Source of the DNA: Porodaedalea pini
Taxonomy: Eukaryota; Basidiomycota; Agaricomycetes; Hymenochaetales; Hymenochaetaceae
DNA: 64,000 nucleotides
Direction: 5' to 3'
NCBI GenBank assembly: GCA_002794775.1
Contig: NBAY01000074.1
Coordinates: 1 to 64,000, forward strand
Shown here: positions 49,226 to 61,698 of the stretch, piece by piece
Position numbering within the stretch: position 1 is the stretch's first letter
How the letters are laid out: each line of letters opens with the position of its first letter
Position numbers and translations under genes: made by a program
Notes under the pieces: model-generated
Seen by the model: only the letters and a program-made list of their open reading frames with translations
Databases searched by the model: none
What the model was told of the DNA's origin: nothing

Positions 49226-50943
49226 TTAGACCACCTCCATCTCCGAAGTCTGCGGCTCTGGCTCCGGCTCCGGCTCCGATCCCGATTCGCTTTCCCTAAA
49301 CGACATGCGTTGCTGAAGCATGGATGCTTGAGCAAAATGAATCGAAGTGAAAACTTTGCCTGTCGACAGCCCACACCGCATTTCTTCTCGTGCGATCTCT
49401 CGCAAGTTGAGCAGGATACGTGAGCCCATAACACAAGGAAATCCGAGCGCGAAACCGAGCGCGGCGCACATGATGTATGGATAGAATGCAAGGAAACTCA
49501 TGTTCGCTAAGCTGCATATGAGAATCCTGCACCCATATGAGTTGAGTGCAAACATTTCAGGGCGCGTTGGAAGGGACGTACCCGACGAAGTACAGGGCCT
49601 GGTCGCGTACGAGTGTTCGATGCAGCTGAAGGTCGGCCCAATCTTTTCCTGGTGTCATTTTGCGAAGTGCCAAGGATTTACGTAGAGTCAAGAGGAGAAG
49701 AAAAAAGTCCATGACGATTGGTGGCAGCCTGGACAAGAGGTTGTGGGAATGTGCTCGTCAAATCGGAGACTTCAATTTGACTTACCAGAAAAACGAAAGC
49801 CAAACTGGTGGGCGTAAACTACTCCCGCACGCGTTGATTTCCTCATAATAAGCCACTGCGCGAATGCACATCAGAACCATGCGACAGGTCTAGGTTTCAA
49901 CGTAGAACTGACGCGTGAACATTAGGTCCCATTCAATCAAGACTGCCGCCATCAGGCTTGCTTGCAGAAAGAAAAGAAAGGCAAGAAGCACTGTCGATTT
50001 ACGGCCTATAATGGTGAATCGTGATAATTAGATCTGCGAGCTTGAAACAATACAGGAACGTACTTCTTTCATAAAGTGTATTTACTCGTATGATGAGGAT
50101 GACTGCATAACCAGTTAGTTGGAGAAGCCAATGAACGCACACCAGACGACGCACGTTCGACAAGAAGTACAGCGATCCAGCCTAGTTGTCAATCAGCTCA
50201 ACGACCATATTTCCTCACCGATGTCAAGCTGACCTGTCCATTGTTGAAAATAAAATTGAATTTTGCCTGGATCACCGTGTTTTACATTAGAAATCCTGGT
50301 AAACAATACTGAAGGATCTCGACTCACAACTATTACAGATAACAATTGATCCAGAAGAAAGCGTCAATGACCATGCAAGCCGGAGGATTCATATCAATCA
50401 GATACCGACAATGAGTCCGTGCGATAGTTCGTGACGGAACCTGAATAATCAGGAAGTAAGCATTTCAGCGAGAAGGCAACCATGACCGCAACCTACCCCA
50501 CGTGTCTATAACGAGGAAAAGGAGCCCTCCGTAACGGTTCTGTGACATGAGCTCAGAGAATAGAGGAGATGCACTTCTTTTGTGACTCACTATCATGTAG
50601 ATGACTTTAATGAGTGACCAGCGCTGCTTCTAGACCGCCAGCCTTAGTACTTTTATGCTCTAAATCATTACCGACCGTACCCAGAAAAACTCAATCTGTA
50701 AGAGAATTCAGGATAATCAGTCGACAGAGCGAATAGACCAGACTTACTTCTCTGTCCATGGTTAGCACTAAGGAAACATAGCTTGAGAGTTGATGCAATT
50801 ATATAGTGACGTTACTTACAAGTGTCATAGATTACGACGATCATAGCCGACAATCGCGTTAGCTTCTGAACGAAAAGCTTGTGGTCCATGTCGATGATAA
50901 CTTGAAGGTGCTCGTCGCTGACGAATCTACTAATCTTGGACAT
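49226..50943 (-). CDS. DUF6533-type multi-pass membrane protein
   Basis: The 5' exons 50820-50943, 50748-50767, 50681-50695, 50591-50629 and 50497-50539 join in frame to a DUF6533-like segment: hydrophobic helix, then TLLTMDREIEFFW, KQRWSLIKVIYMI and NRYGGLLFLVIDTW. I could not resolve the next splice phases. The 3' part (49226-49555) encodes further hydrophobic segments (FLAFYPYIMCAALGFALG), a typical late motif (SRILLNLREIAREE) and an acidic SEPEPEPEPQ tail. Agaricomycetes carry many such predicted seven-helix proteins of unknown role. An additional upstream exon near 51050-51230 is possible. It converges on ERV25 with 118 bp between stops. Confidence 0.6.
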
Positions 50944-51762
50944 GTTCCGTTGGTAGAGGTGATAGGCCTCCGCCGGCAAAGAAGATATAAAAACTGCGAA
51001 ATTACAACGAGGTCCGTGACCTACAGGCTTGCAACGGAAAGAAAATGATTATCATAAAGACAGAATTTGAAAAGCCGATATCTGTGTGCTTACCAGGTGG
51101 TGAAACTTCGAAGATAAACAAACAGAGATGAAAGAAGGGATCGCAGACTGAACGAAAGCGACGAAGATGCAGACCAGAAAAGTAGGCCAGTCCTGATATT
51201 CCTGCGATGACTTATACTTGAACATCATGATGCTTGACGATCAATTCTGCATCAATCGAAAAACTGAACAAACACGTCCGGAAACGATCGATCTGACCTT
51301 GTATTATGGGCACTTACGTATTCCCTTCGTGCTTTTTGGCCGCTTGACACCCTTCAGATGTCAAGTTATTTGCATCCTAGACCAATGCCGGCGTTTGGCC
51401 CTGAACATTCAGTGAAAGGGAAAAACTTGTGGATGTTTGTTGATGAATACAGAAATACCGTTCCTGGCGGCCGCTTGACTTCTGACTGTCACTACGCTAA
51501 ATCGAGTACATTGCTTTTGTTCTAAGTTCCGATTTCGCCCTGGCATTTGTCTGAAGAGCCAGTAGGCCATTGGGCTAACGGCAAGAGGCGAATTGAGGTC
51601 AAGTCCGCTTGAAACTAGAATGGAAAGTGTAACACAGACGGGCGAGGCAGACGGCAGATTCAATTGAATCGGAGTTCCATCATTTTCACCTGTAATATAT
51701 TTTTCAGAAGTTAGAAAGTTACATAACTTGATGTCTGCATAAGAAAATGAATGAACGCTCGA
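50944..51762. other. region upstream of the DUF6533 gene
   Basis: A minus-strand open stretch near 51120-51230 (hydrophobic, LVCIFVAFVQSAIPSFISV) may be a further exon of the membrane-protein gene. The rest is unassigned up to the dehydrogenase stop at 51763. Confidence 0.4.
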
Positions 51763-54700
51763 TTACAGCCCAGAAAAGGCTTCGCGGACAATGGTGTTTT
51801 GTTGCTCTTTAAAGACTTTGCCTACGCCAACAGCAGGGACTGCGTCTTCCTTCCTCCCAATATATCTGATTCCCCTAGCTTTACTGCCAACCTTCGTCTG
51901 GATATCATGAAGTCTAGGGGCTACGTGCGTCCACGAACCTTGGTTCCGCGGCTCCTCCTGGAGCCAACACCACTCGTGGGTATTCTGGTAGCGCTGCAGC
52001 ACATCTCCGAGCATCTTATATGGGAAAGGGCTGAGTTCTTCGATTCGAATAAAGGCAACCTTATTCGAGTCTTCTAAACCGAGTGCAGCTCGCTCTTTGA
52101 TGAGGTCATAATAGACCTTCCCTGAGAGAATGATGACGCGCTTCACGGAAGCAGGGTCCTTCGGTTCATTGTCATCGAGCACAGACTGAAAGCGAGTGCC
52201 TGACTCGATATCAGCGAGGGAAGATGCTGCAGCCTGATGGAAATGTAAGTCTCTCAGGGTGACCTATAAAGCTTGAAACATCTGAGTCACTCACGGGAAG
52301 GCGCAAAAGGCCCTTTGGAGCAGCGACAATGAGAGGCTTCCGGTAGTTGCGCTTCATCTGCCGACGGAGCAGATGGAAGTACTGCGCTGGCGTCGTCGGA
52401 TACACAACGTGCACGTTGATTTTTCTTGCACCTTCTCCTTCATGGTACTCGCTAGGATCATTCGTAAGCTAAAGAGAAGAAGGAAGAGTCGCTTTCGTCA
52501 TTCAGGAAGCTCTTGCCGAAGAAAGCGATCTACCTGAAGCATTCGCTCAATACGCATGGATGAATGTTCCGGTCCTGCACCATCCAGCCCGTGAGGCAGG
52601 AGTACGACAATGCCACTCTGCATCAGCCATTTCGCTAAATAGAATCTTCAATATCAGTAAAAAAAGGAAATGCGGGCTTGCGCACTTTCTGCTGAGGAGA
52701 TGAAGGTATCGAAGATGACTTGTGCGCCATTGAAGAAGTCACCGAACTAAGTCGCGGAGATAAGCTGAAGGAAGGCATCACAATACAAACTCTTACTTGT
52801 GCCTCCCATATCGATAATAGCCTTGGTGTTTCCCAGCTCATACCGATTTCAAACTGGACATAGTTTCAGGACGTAGTTGGGTAGCACAAGCGGGCGTGAC
52901 CCACCCCAAGGACCGCCATCTCACTTAACGAACCTATAGCTTCTGGTCAGCAGCGTGGACAGCGTGAAAATGTTCAACAAGTACTATTTGCTAACTCCAG
53001 CCGCCCTTCGGAGTCCAGTCTAGCATTTAAAGGCACAGTCACATTCTCCATCAGCTGGTCGACAAACATTGCATGTCTGAAATTGAATCGTCCCTTGAGC
53101 TCTGATTTGACCCGAAAAGATTCAACTCGATGCTCACCGTTGACTGAACGTCCCTCTTCCGACATCCTGCCCAGAGATCCGAACATCATAGCCTTCTAAC
53201 ATGAGTGATCCAAATGCCATTGCCTAGTCCGAAGGTCAGCTTGGTGTACCTGAGAAAACGTTGATTGAATACTATAAACCTCCGCCGTCGCCCAATCAAT
53301 GCTACTTCCCGCTTCTACGCTTTTCAAGCGCGTGTTAATGTGACGTCTCAGGCGAGGATGAATTTCCTGCAGTAGACACCGCGGAAAGTGTAAAATTAGT
53401 ATATGCCTTGGACAGTACGGCATATCCAATACTCACAAAACCTTCAGGGACCTGCACGCTAGCGCGTGCTACCTCTTTGAGCGTCTCAGGTGCAACACCT
53501 GTGTTAGGGACACATACGGCCTCAGAGGCAATTGGAAGCACCATTCCCTTCCATTTGCCCTCGAGCGCGTTCATGGTAGGGGTAAAGGAGTCGGCTTTGC
53601 CCAGCTCAGATTCCAAGTGTGCCTTGTAGGAGCTACGCAGTTGTGCAATGTCTTTCTGTGAAACCACCTCCTCATTCTATCAGAGCAGATGTCAGCAATA
53701 CATCCCGACGCGGCACTCATTAAATTGTACCAGAAGTTTATCCTCGTACAGCGTCGGTACGCTCTTGCGAGTCCGAATATTCTGATACATGAGTGGTTGA
53801 GTGAACGCCGGCTCATCAAGCTCGTTGTGACCCCTATGCAAAACAGTTCTTGGTCAGTATTTTCATATCAGTTATGAATGCGTTTCATTAGCACACCATC
53901 GACGATAAACTAAAAGGTCAACAATGATGTCCTAACTTCAATGGTCAGATCTTTGGGCATGTCGTGGAGGGAAAGAGTCACCTTCCGGAAGGCATTGCGA
54001 TATTGGAATGCCGTATCCAAAGCACGTGAGACATCTAGGTAGATATAAAGCATTAGCTGGTAATTTTCTGAGATTTCAACGAGACAGACCTTCTGGATGG
54101 TCGCCGTTGACGTGAAGAACGGGCGCGTTAATCATCTTCCCGACATCTGAGCAGTAGAGAGACGACCGGGCGCTTGACGCTGGTGTCGTGTAGCCAATGC
54201 TAGAAACACGTCAGGAGATTGCGAGGCAAATGAGATGCCGACTTTAACACACTTGTTGCTGACATGTAAGGCAGATTAGACCCCGCGTTCAATCGAATAA
54301 GAGGATACTGACTTTACGACTAGATGAACACTTCCGCCACTAGTGTAATGAGGCAAGTTACCTAAAAATGAAATCACAATCACCGAAAAAAGTGCGAGAA
54401 AGGAGAAAAGACCTACTCAGCCCAAGAGATTCCATGACGACGCCTTGTCCTGTAAAGCTCGCATCGCCATGCAGCTGCACACACATAACCTTGTCTCCAA
54501 GTTTGCATTCAGGATCAGCCTCCTTAATGAGCGCGAATTGCTTTGCGCGAGTCTTTCCGAGGGCGACAGGGTCAGCGGCCTCTGTATTATATGAGCGAGA
54601 GCCGGAAGAAGAGAGCAGTGTGACATACCGAGATGAGAGGGATTGGGAAGAAGAGAAACTTTGAGCGGACATGCTGGGTTACCGTACTTCAGCGTCGGGT

Positions 54701-55676
54701 TCGCAACTAGTTTACGGTCAGTAACTGGACAAAATGCACGAGAATGTAGAAAAAAATACCAAGATGACTGATAACGTCTCCTGAATATCCAAGTTCTTCC
54801 GGAATCTCGCTACCTCCTTTGACCTTGTGAAAGAGAGCAGCCGGAGAGAATTGCAGGAGATCGGTAAGAAGGTTGAGTCGTCCTCTATGCGGCATTGCAA
54901 GGACGACATGCTCGATGCCTGCACTCGACGCGACTGAAAACAGAGTATCGAGTGCTGGTAGCATTGACTCGCCGCCCTCAAGACCATACCGCTTCAGGTT
55001 GGGGAATTTGAGTTGAAGGTACTGATCGAACACTTCACTGCGGGTCATGAGCTCCCACATCCTCTTCTTTTCCTCCGGCTTCCGGACGTTCTGCGGTGCG
55101 ACGGCGCTGCTTTCGAGGAGGTGCGAGAACCAGAGGCGCTCAGTCTTCGATGGCGAGTGCATAAACTCGTAGGCGATGTTCCCAACGTATACAGAACGCA
55201 AGTGCGACACAATACGCTCCAGTGGCCATGTCTCTGTTGAGGGCATATTTGGGCCGATTGGATTAGTCCAGACAATACCATCCACTGGGAACGACTGCTT
55301 CCGGTCAATAAGGCCGTAACGCGACGGGTCAAGCGCTGCCACCTCTTCACGCTGGAGCAGGTCAAGAGGGTCTATGCGCGCTGCGCGATGTCCGTGTGTT
55401 CGCATCGAGTCAACATAACGAAGCAGTGGTGCATGAGCTGTCCGATTCTGCAGCTGCGAGGGCGTGTCTACGTAAGCCATCCGCTTAGTAGGTAGTATAT
55501 AAAGCAGAGATGAAGTTGAACGTACAGTCCGGTAGAACAACCTCTTGTCGACCTCTATACCCAAATGACTCGTCATGATACGCTCTACGATTCACTTTCA
55601 GAGCCCTCACGGCCGCCGTTAATAGGGCTGGGTTGCGCAAATACTGCAGATTCAGAGCCCTAGGTGCCGGCTTCAT
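51763..55676 (-). CDS. DHTKD1: 2-oxoacid dehydrogenase E1 component, DHTKD1 type
   Basis: Twenty exons: 55526-55676, 54760-55467, 54629-54706, 54417-54581, 54313-54361, 54253-54258, 54090-54199, 53982-54034, 53897-53931, 53731-53833, 53437-53676, 53280-53366, 53138-53223, 52985-53076, 52905-52933, 52797-52853, 52686-52746, 52534-52634, 52295-52468, 51763-52233. They sum to 2,856 nt and 951 residues. It is a thiamine-diphosphate E1 for 2-oxoadipate/2-oxoglutarate in mitochondria, working with E2 and E3. Landmarks are [10 protein letters not shown] near the N-terminus, [16 protein letters not shown], the ThDP site [36 protein letters not shown] and [16 protein letters not shown]. The short N-terminal segment and FGYRGR favour DHTKD1 over classical OGDH. 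One exon is only 6 nt. Confidence 0.92.
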
Positions 55677-55947
55677 AGCGAGCTCCCTGTCATAAGAGCT
55701 CCCGAAATTACAGCAATAGTGGTGGTTGAAGATCAAGAGTGCAGCAGCGGCCTGTCGGGCGGATCTCGTCAAGAGACATCATTCGAAAACTGGGACGCGA
55801 CTTGTGGACACGCGTGACACGAGCGCGTCTGTGCAGATCTTATTTTCAAGCTCCGCCCTCCTCTGTACATATTTGCACAAAGTCAAACGAAAAATTCCTC
55901 CTAAGTAACAATACATACAAATTCTGTGCAATATCAGTATGATTAAT

Positions 55948-58155
55948 TCAGAAAATAGAATTAGAAGCCAGCATTCCAGAAAGCTTTACATGGGCAACAT
56001 CCACGTCCCATGTCTGTGAGCCTTTGCAATCATGTTTAACAAATAATCCACCAAACCGGCATTGCGCTAGATCAAGAACAGCACTTTCGGACCTGGTATC
56101 CTCAGAACTCCCAGCCTCCATTCCTTGCTCAACAGTCATATGGAATAAGCGGTGAACGGAAAGAAGAACGTCCTTAACAGAGACATAACTTCGACCACCC
56201 GATGGCACACAGAGCACCTCGATAATCCAGTCCGAAAATGCTGTTGTCGTAAGATGAATCGAGCGGCACGGAGGATCACATGCAGTGTGAGATAAGTCAT
56301 GGTAATTGAGATGCGTCCAGTGCACGCCAAATACCAATTTCCGGACTGAAGTGACGGGAAAACGTAAATCGAAGCCGACCAAGCCTGGCGAGCCTCGAAG
56401 CAGCAATTTATCGATAACAGGAACTGTAGAAGTTATCAGAACGGAAGCATCAAGGAGAAAAATCAATGCCTACCTCCATCTGCGCATGGAGAAAGTACTT
56501 TATGTGACAAGGTTTCATCACATGATCGATTCCGATACTTGACTAGGTGATTGTGTGTTGTTCCAGTACTGAGCTTACCAAAAGCGAATTCAAGGCCTCG
56601 CATCTGGTCTATTTGGAGATGATCGAGTTCCGGGTCCTCTTCAATGGGAGATAAAGGCGTCATAGGGAGAAAATATGTCGGGTCCTGTGGATCCGGTGAA
56701 CAGGATATACGTCCGCTGCTATAGCCCTCAGAAGAGGAAGAAGAGTAGTCAGGGGTTAAAGGTGGGACTGAAGAGCATGTCATGGAGGTCAGAGTCGGAC
56801 TGCTATCGCGAGGTAACTGTAGCAGTTCTTTCGAAAGTTCAGTACTTGTTTAAACTTAAAAGACTAGAAACTGAAAGGTCACCTGGACTTTTATCCATTA
56901 TATTTACACCGCTCAGGGAGGTCACTACCTGTTCCATCGTGATCCGACACTCCGGAGGTGTAACCCAGCATTCTTCGCAGATCTTCCGTATGAACTGAAT
57001 AGATGAAGACAAATCATCGAAGTTGGGCGGGGCAGACGGTAGCTCGCCTTGCAATATGGCGAACATCACAAGGACATCATGTTTGAGGCGAATATAGGGG
57101 ATGTCTTTAGTGAGAATCTCCTATCAAATCCACGAAAGATGAAGAATAACAAACATAAGTTAATCAGAACAATATACATACGTAGACAGTCATGCCATAA
57201 GCCCACACGTCTGTTTCTTTCGTATGACATGCATCACCTGTTATGTCGAGCAGTTCAAACGCCATCCATCTAACGGATCCCTTAAGTCCCCCCGTACTTG
57301 TTCCCGCGATAGACAACGAAGAAGCAAGCATGCGGGAGATGCCAAAGTCGCAAATCAGAGGCTCGCCAAACCGGCTGACCAGCACATTGTCCTAAGCGAA
57401 CACTCGTGGTGATTACACAGATTTGACACAGGTAGAAAGATATCTCTACCGCTTTGAGATCAGAGTGTACGATATTCTGTCTGTGCAGATATTCGACTCC
57501 ATTGGCTATTCCCATTATCTGTTCCAGCTCTACGCATCAACTTCTCTTATTTGAGATTACACGAAAGAAGTTACTGACCAGAGGTTCAATATCAGCGTCA
57601 GGATTCTCTTTCATGTACCTTCCGACAGTCCCGTTTTCTATCCATTCGGAAACCACAGAGGGATAATCGCCTTCCAACACGTACCCTACAAGAGGTAGAA
57701 TATTGACGTGGTCGAGTTTTGACCAGACGTGCAATTCTTTGGCAAGAAGCTGGAACATATGATATTGTCAGAAATGGCGACAGCCTGCCTTCAGCTCTGT
57801 GAGGACGTACCTTTGCAAAATCTCGGTCCGATTGTATGTGAACCCGGAGCCGCTTGATGGCCACTTTCATCACACGCGGCCGGCCCCAAGGGAACGAACG
57901 CGGGGATGAGATGCTGACGCTCCCCATGAAAACGTCGCAATAGCCGCCGTGCGCCTTCATGACGGTGCCGTCGCGCTGAACATGTTGTGTTAGATCGAGA
58001 TGGGCAAGCTTCGCAAGTGTTTTGCGGAGTGCGTCGCCTGACTCGCTCAGGCTGCAGGTAGCTGGTGAGTGTGACCGTGTCTCGCGGCATTGCTGCTCAG
58101 ACTGATAAATATCTCCCTTCTGTATTCTGCAAGAGTGCGGAGCGATCGAAGACAT
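55948..58155 (-). CDS. TKL-like protein kinase fused to a C-terminal DUF6699 domain (copy A)
   Basis: Seven exons (57811-58155, 57575-57749, 57450-57529, 57182-57391, 56908-57120, 56579-56816, 55948-56423) sum to 1,737 nt and 578 residues. The kinase domain is at about residues 70-360. It has a glycine loop HGGYCDVFMG, lysine in VAIKRL, catalytic loop IVHSDLKADNV (HSD in place of HRD), CDFGISR, and GSVRWMAFELL in place of APE. A Ser/Pro-rich linker follows (SSSSSEGYSSG). The C-terminal 158 residues match the DUF6699 pattern (FDLRFPVTSVRKL, HWTHLNYHDLSH, YVSVKDVLLSVHRLF). The fusion rests on splice sites at 56424-56578, an intron of 155 bp. Split transcripts are the main alternative. Confidence 0.72.
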
Positions 58156-58897
58156 GTCAAAGAGTCGATGAGAAGGAACCGCCAGAGAACACAAGCAGCT
58201 TGACACAATCAGGCGGGTTGAAATGTTTGGTGTAGATGGACGCCGAGAAAGATATGGAAAATCTCATCATGTCGAGCAGGGAAAGTGGGCTGTGTGAATT
58301 GATGCAAGGACTCGAGAAGGTGCAAAGCACAGCTCTGTATACAGTATACAGATGTCGTATCGCGACGATCATAATTTCGGGCTCCGCCGAACCCTTTAGA
58401 ACTACAAGTGGTATTATGGTGCAGAATGTGCAGCAAGTACGGGGACAGCCGAGCTCTTGAACCGAATGTCGAGTTGTAGTCCATCTTATTTCACTTTCTT
58501 CATTCAGTATGATCTGGTGATTTTTGAGCTAAGCAATATTGCATTGAAGAGCAATGTACATGTTTGAGGGCAGAAAGTAGGTCTCGCTTGTATGGATAGA
58601 AAGCAAGCTGAAGAGCAATGCGTTATACAAAGCTAGAATATGTGCTCATATCAATCTTATACAATGTTTTTTGAAACGCACACCAGCAAGTAAGCGAGGA
58701 AAACAGATATTGCTAATGCTATAGTAGTTGTTCTACCGACATTCTCCGGATGTTAAAACTTAAAACTATCCTGACTATGAGCATGGACTCGACTCTCTGC
58801 TCGGATAAGCACAGGTAATGCATGTCTATGGGTGTGGCATAGTTGTGAGTCTGCTCTCCGAATGGAGTATGCTGTGTCCCGAAGAGACGCCTATTGC
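58156..58897. other. intergenic spacer between the two kinase-DUF6699 genes
   Basis: 742 bp with no recognised gene. It should hold the promoter of copy A and the 3' UTR of copy B. Confidence 0.55.
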
Positions 58898-61070
58898 TCA
58901 TGGGGGGCTCCGTGTCTCAACTAGCAACTCGAAGTTGTGCGGATCATTATCTCTCACTTTCTCTAGCCCTCCAAACCAGTGCTTCTTCCCAAGGAGGTCA
59001 ACCCTGCGAACTCCCTCGACCTTCTCCAGTGCTGGGGCACGACAACGATGAATGTATGCTTCGCCAATTTCGTCCATATGAGAGTCCGATATCATTGACC
59101 ATTCTGCGTGTGTCACTCGCATGTACAGCTCGTTATGCACTGTATATAGTACATCACCGATTGAGATAGTACGGCCTGGTTTGATTCTTATCTCCCAAAG
59201 GTCTGCGAATGCGCTAAATGATCTGCAAATAAGCCTGATATCTGTCATAGCAGGATCTGACACGGCTTGTGAGAGACAGGCTTCATGGGGAGGGATGTAT
59301 GGTTCGCAAGAGTGAGAGGCGAGGTCAAGATGAACATGACGCGCATCTCTGAGTATTGGATGAACGCTCGAGCTCGGCACGTACGTACGAATCATGCCAG
59401 TGGGTTGTGTTGCAGAAGCTAGATGAATGTCTCTGGTTAATGAAGTGCACATACGCCTGAAGCTCAGATAGAGACTGTACTTTGCTGAAACTGATATGGA
59501 CCAGAAGGATGCATATTTGTCTGGTGAGATACCAAAGTGACTCCTAATGTACCACCCGAACTGTGTTCCTGCTTTGCATTTGCTAGCAGACTCAAGTAAA
59601 ACGATGGTAGCTTCCTGTATACTGTTGTATTTGGTGACAAGGGCACAAACCCCATGGGTACGGGGACCAGATTTCCCGATTCTAGTATGTAATCAGGCCA
59701 GGTCTCCATGGTTATACCCTCGCTGCTCCACTCAGGTGTAGGCGCATCGTCCGCGACAGCCACCAGATTCAGAATTTTCTTTGCCACTGCTACTGTGGGA
59801 GGGACAAGGCTAGAGATCAGAGCGGGGGTCTTGCACGAAGATGATGATGATGATGATAAGTCTTTGCAAAAATCAATGTATACTCAAAGTTATAATATTA
59901 GATATGAAAAGCCCACCTCGACTACTATTAGCAACATTCGCACATTTCCTTGCATTCAGGAAAGTCACTACCTGCTCCATAGTGATACGATCCTTCGGAG
60001 GTGACGCCCAGCACTCTTCACACATTTTCCAAGCGGACTGCAGAAACAGTGACCAAGTGTCAAATTCAGGCGGCCGAGAAGGAAGCTCGCCTCGTAAGAT
60101 AGCGAACAGCACAAGTGCGTCGATTTTGAGATGAGAATAAGGAAGCTCTCTCGCTAGTATCTCCTAGTCGATTCATGGTCTCAGGATATAATCATGAAGC
60201 ACATGCTGATATACGTACATATATGGTCATGCCGTAAGCCCAGACGTCCGATTCTTTCGTGTGGTGCGTATCGCTAGTTATGTCAAGCAGCTCCAGAGCC
60301 ATCCACCTGACAGAGCCCTTGAGTCCTCCTGTACTGGCTTCTGCGACGGTCAGAGAAGAGTAAAGCATACGAGAGATGCCAAAGTCGCAAATTAGTGGCT
60401 CTCCGGAACGGCCGACCAACACATTGTCCTAGAAGGACATTATCTGATTAATCCTTTTGAGCAAGAAAGGCTGGAGATGAATGTACCCCTTTGAGGTCAG
60501 AGTGCACTATACTCTGCTTGTGCAGATACTCGACTCCGTTGGCTATTCCCAATATCTGCTCTAGCGTTGAGAATCAGCTTCTTTCTTGGCGATGGAAATA
60601 AACAAGCAGTTGACCAACGGTTCGATATCGATATCGGGGTTCTCCTTCATGTATCTCACGACTGTCCCGTTTTCGATCCACTCGGAGACTACGGAAGGGT
60701 AATAACCCTCTAGCACGTAACCCAGGAGGGGTAAAATGTTGGCATGGTCAAGTTTAGACCAGACATACAATTCCTTGGCAAGGAGCTGGACCATGGATTG
60801 TAAACATGAGATAACTAACCATTCTCCTGGAACATTCGTACCTTGGCAAAATCTCGATCAGACTGCATATGAACCCGGAGGCGCTTGACGGCAACTTTCG
60901 TTGCTCGCATTGGCTGCGAGAAGCTGGAAACGGAGGAGATCTTCACGGTTCCGATGAAAACATCGCAGTAGCCACCGTGCGCCGCCATGACCGTGCTATC
61001 GTATCGAGTATGAGTTGTCAGATCAAGATGGGCAAGCTTAGAAAGTGTGTTGCGGAGGGCATCGTCCGAC
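58898..61070 (-). CDS. TKL-like protein kinase fused to DUF6699 (copy B)
   Basis: Exons 60842-about 61070 (start unresolved), 60615-60785, 60487-60558, 60219-60428, 59944-60163, 59481-59861 and 58898-59418 stay in phase. The kinase closely resembles copy A: HGGYCDVFIG, VAVKRLRVH, WSKLDHANILPLLGYVLEG, IVHSDLKGDNV, CDFGISR, GSVRWMALELL. The linker begins with a run of Ser (TCA repeat near 59845) and is longer than in A. The C-terminal DUF6699 domain is well formed (YIPPHEACLSQ, ISIGDVLYTVHNELY, GVRRVDLLGKKHWFGGL). No ATG lies upstream of the homologous start in the same frame: a TGA at 61094-61096 blocks it, and an ATG in another frame sits near 61120. The 5' end may carry an indel or a missed exon, or start at 60988. 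Confidence 0.65.
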
Positions 61071-61698
61071 TTGCTACGGCCGCAAGGCGATTTTCAGCCG
61101 GAATTCCTTGCATAGTAGAATGAAGCAGGGTGAAAGACAAGGATGGACAGCACTTCAAGGTAGGAGATAAACATGAAGTGTGAATATGATGCGTATTAGG
61201 CTGTGTCGCACGATCGGTGTAGCACTGCTTTGAATATATTGGCGGCCTGGCTGAAGACCGGGGACTTCCAGTCTATTGCAAATCTATTTGCGCTACGCTA
61301 ACGCTAGTATAATCTTGCTTACACGCCTCACATGTTAGGCATATCGGCTGTGCGCTATTTTGCTTCCCAGGCAGCTTGTTTTAGATGCAAATACCAGGTA
61401 CGTAGGAGATCTGTTACAACCAGCTGGCTGCGTAGATTGAGTGAATAATGAGTATGCACTGAGACTTGAAGCTCTCAAGCCACAGATGGCTTTTGGTTAT
61501 TACAAAATGTTCCCAAAGACTTTGAATGTGCATGTACAGCCTGTACAAAATTTACAAAATCGATAGTCACGAGCACATAGTAAAGAAGCGCATAGGCCAA
61601 GAAGAACGGGGAGGGCTGGCAGTAGCATTAACGCATTAACAATCGTAGCAAGATAGTATCGTCATTATGTTTTATACCTTTTATCAATGAAGAGAACT
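61071..61698. other. intergenic spacer between copy B and the stand-alone DUF6699 gene
   Basis: About 600 bp, AT-rich, no gene recognised. Confidence 0.55.

Noticed and set aside
51763..55676. Classical 2-oxoglutarate dehydrogenase (OGDH/KGD1)
   Set aside because: The N-terminus begins directly with the FGYRGR-type motif and is short, and several motifs fit DHTKD1 better than OGDH.
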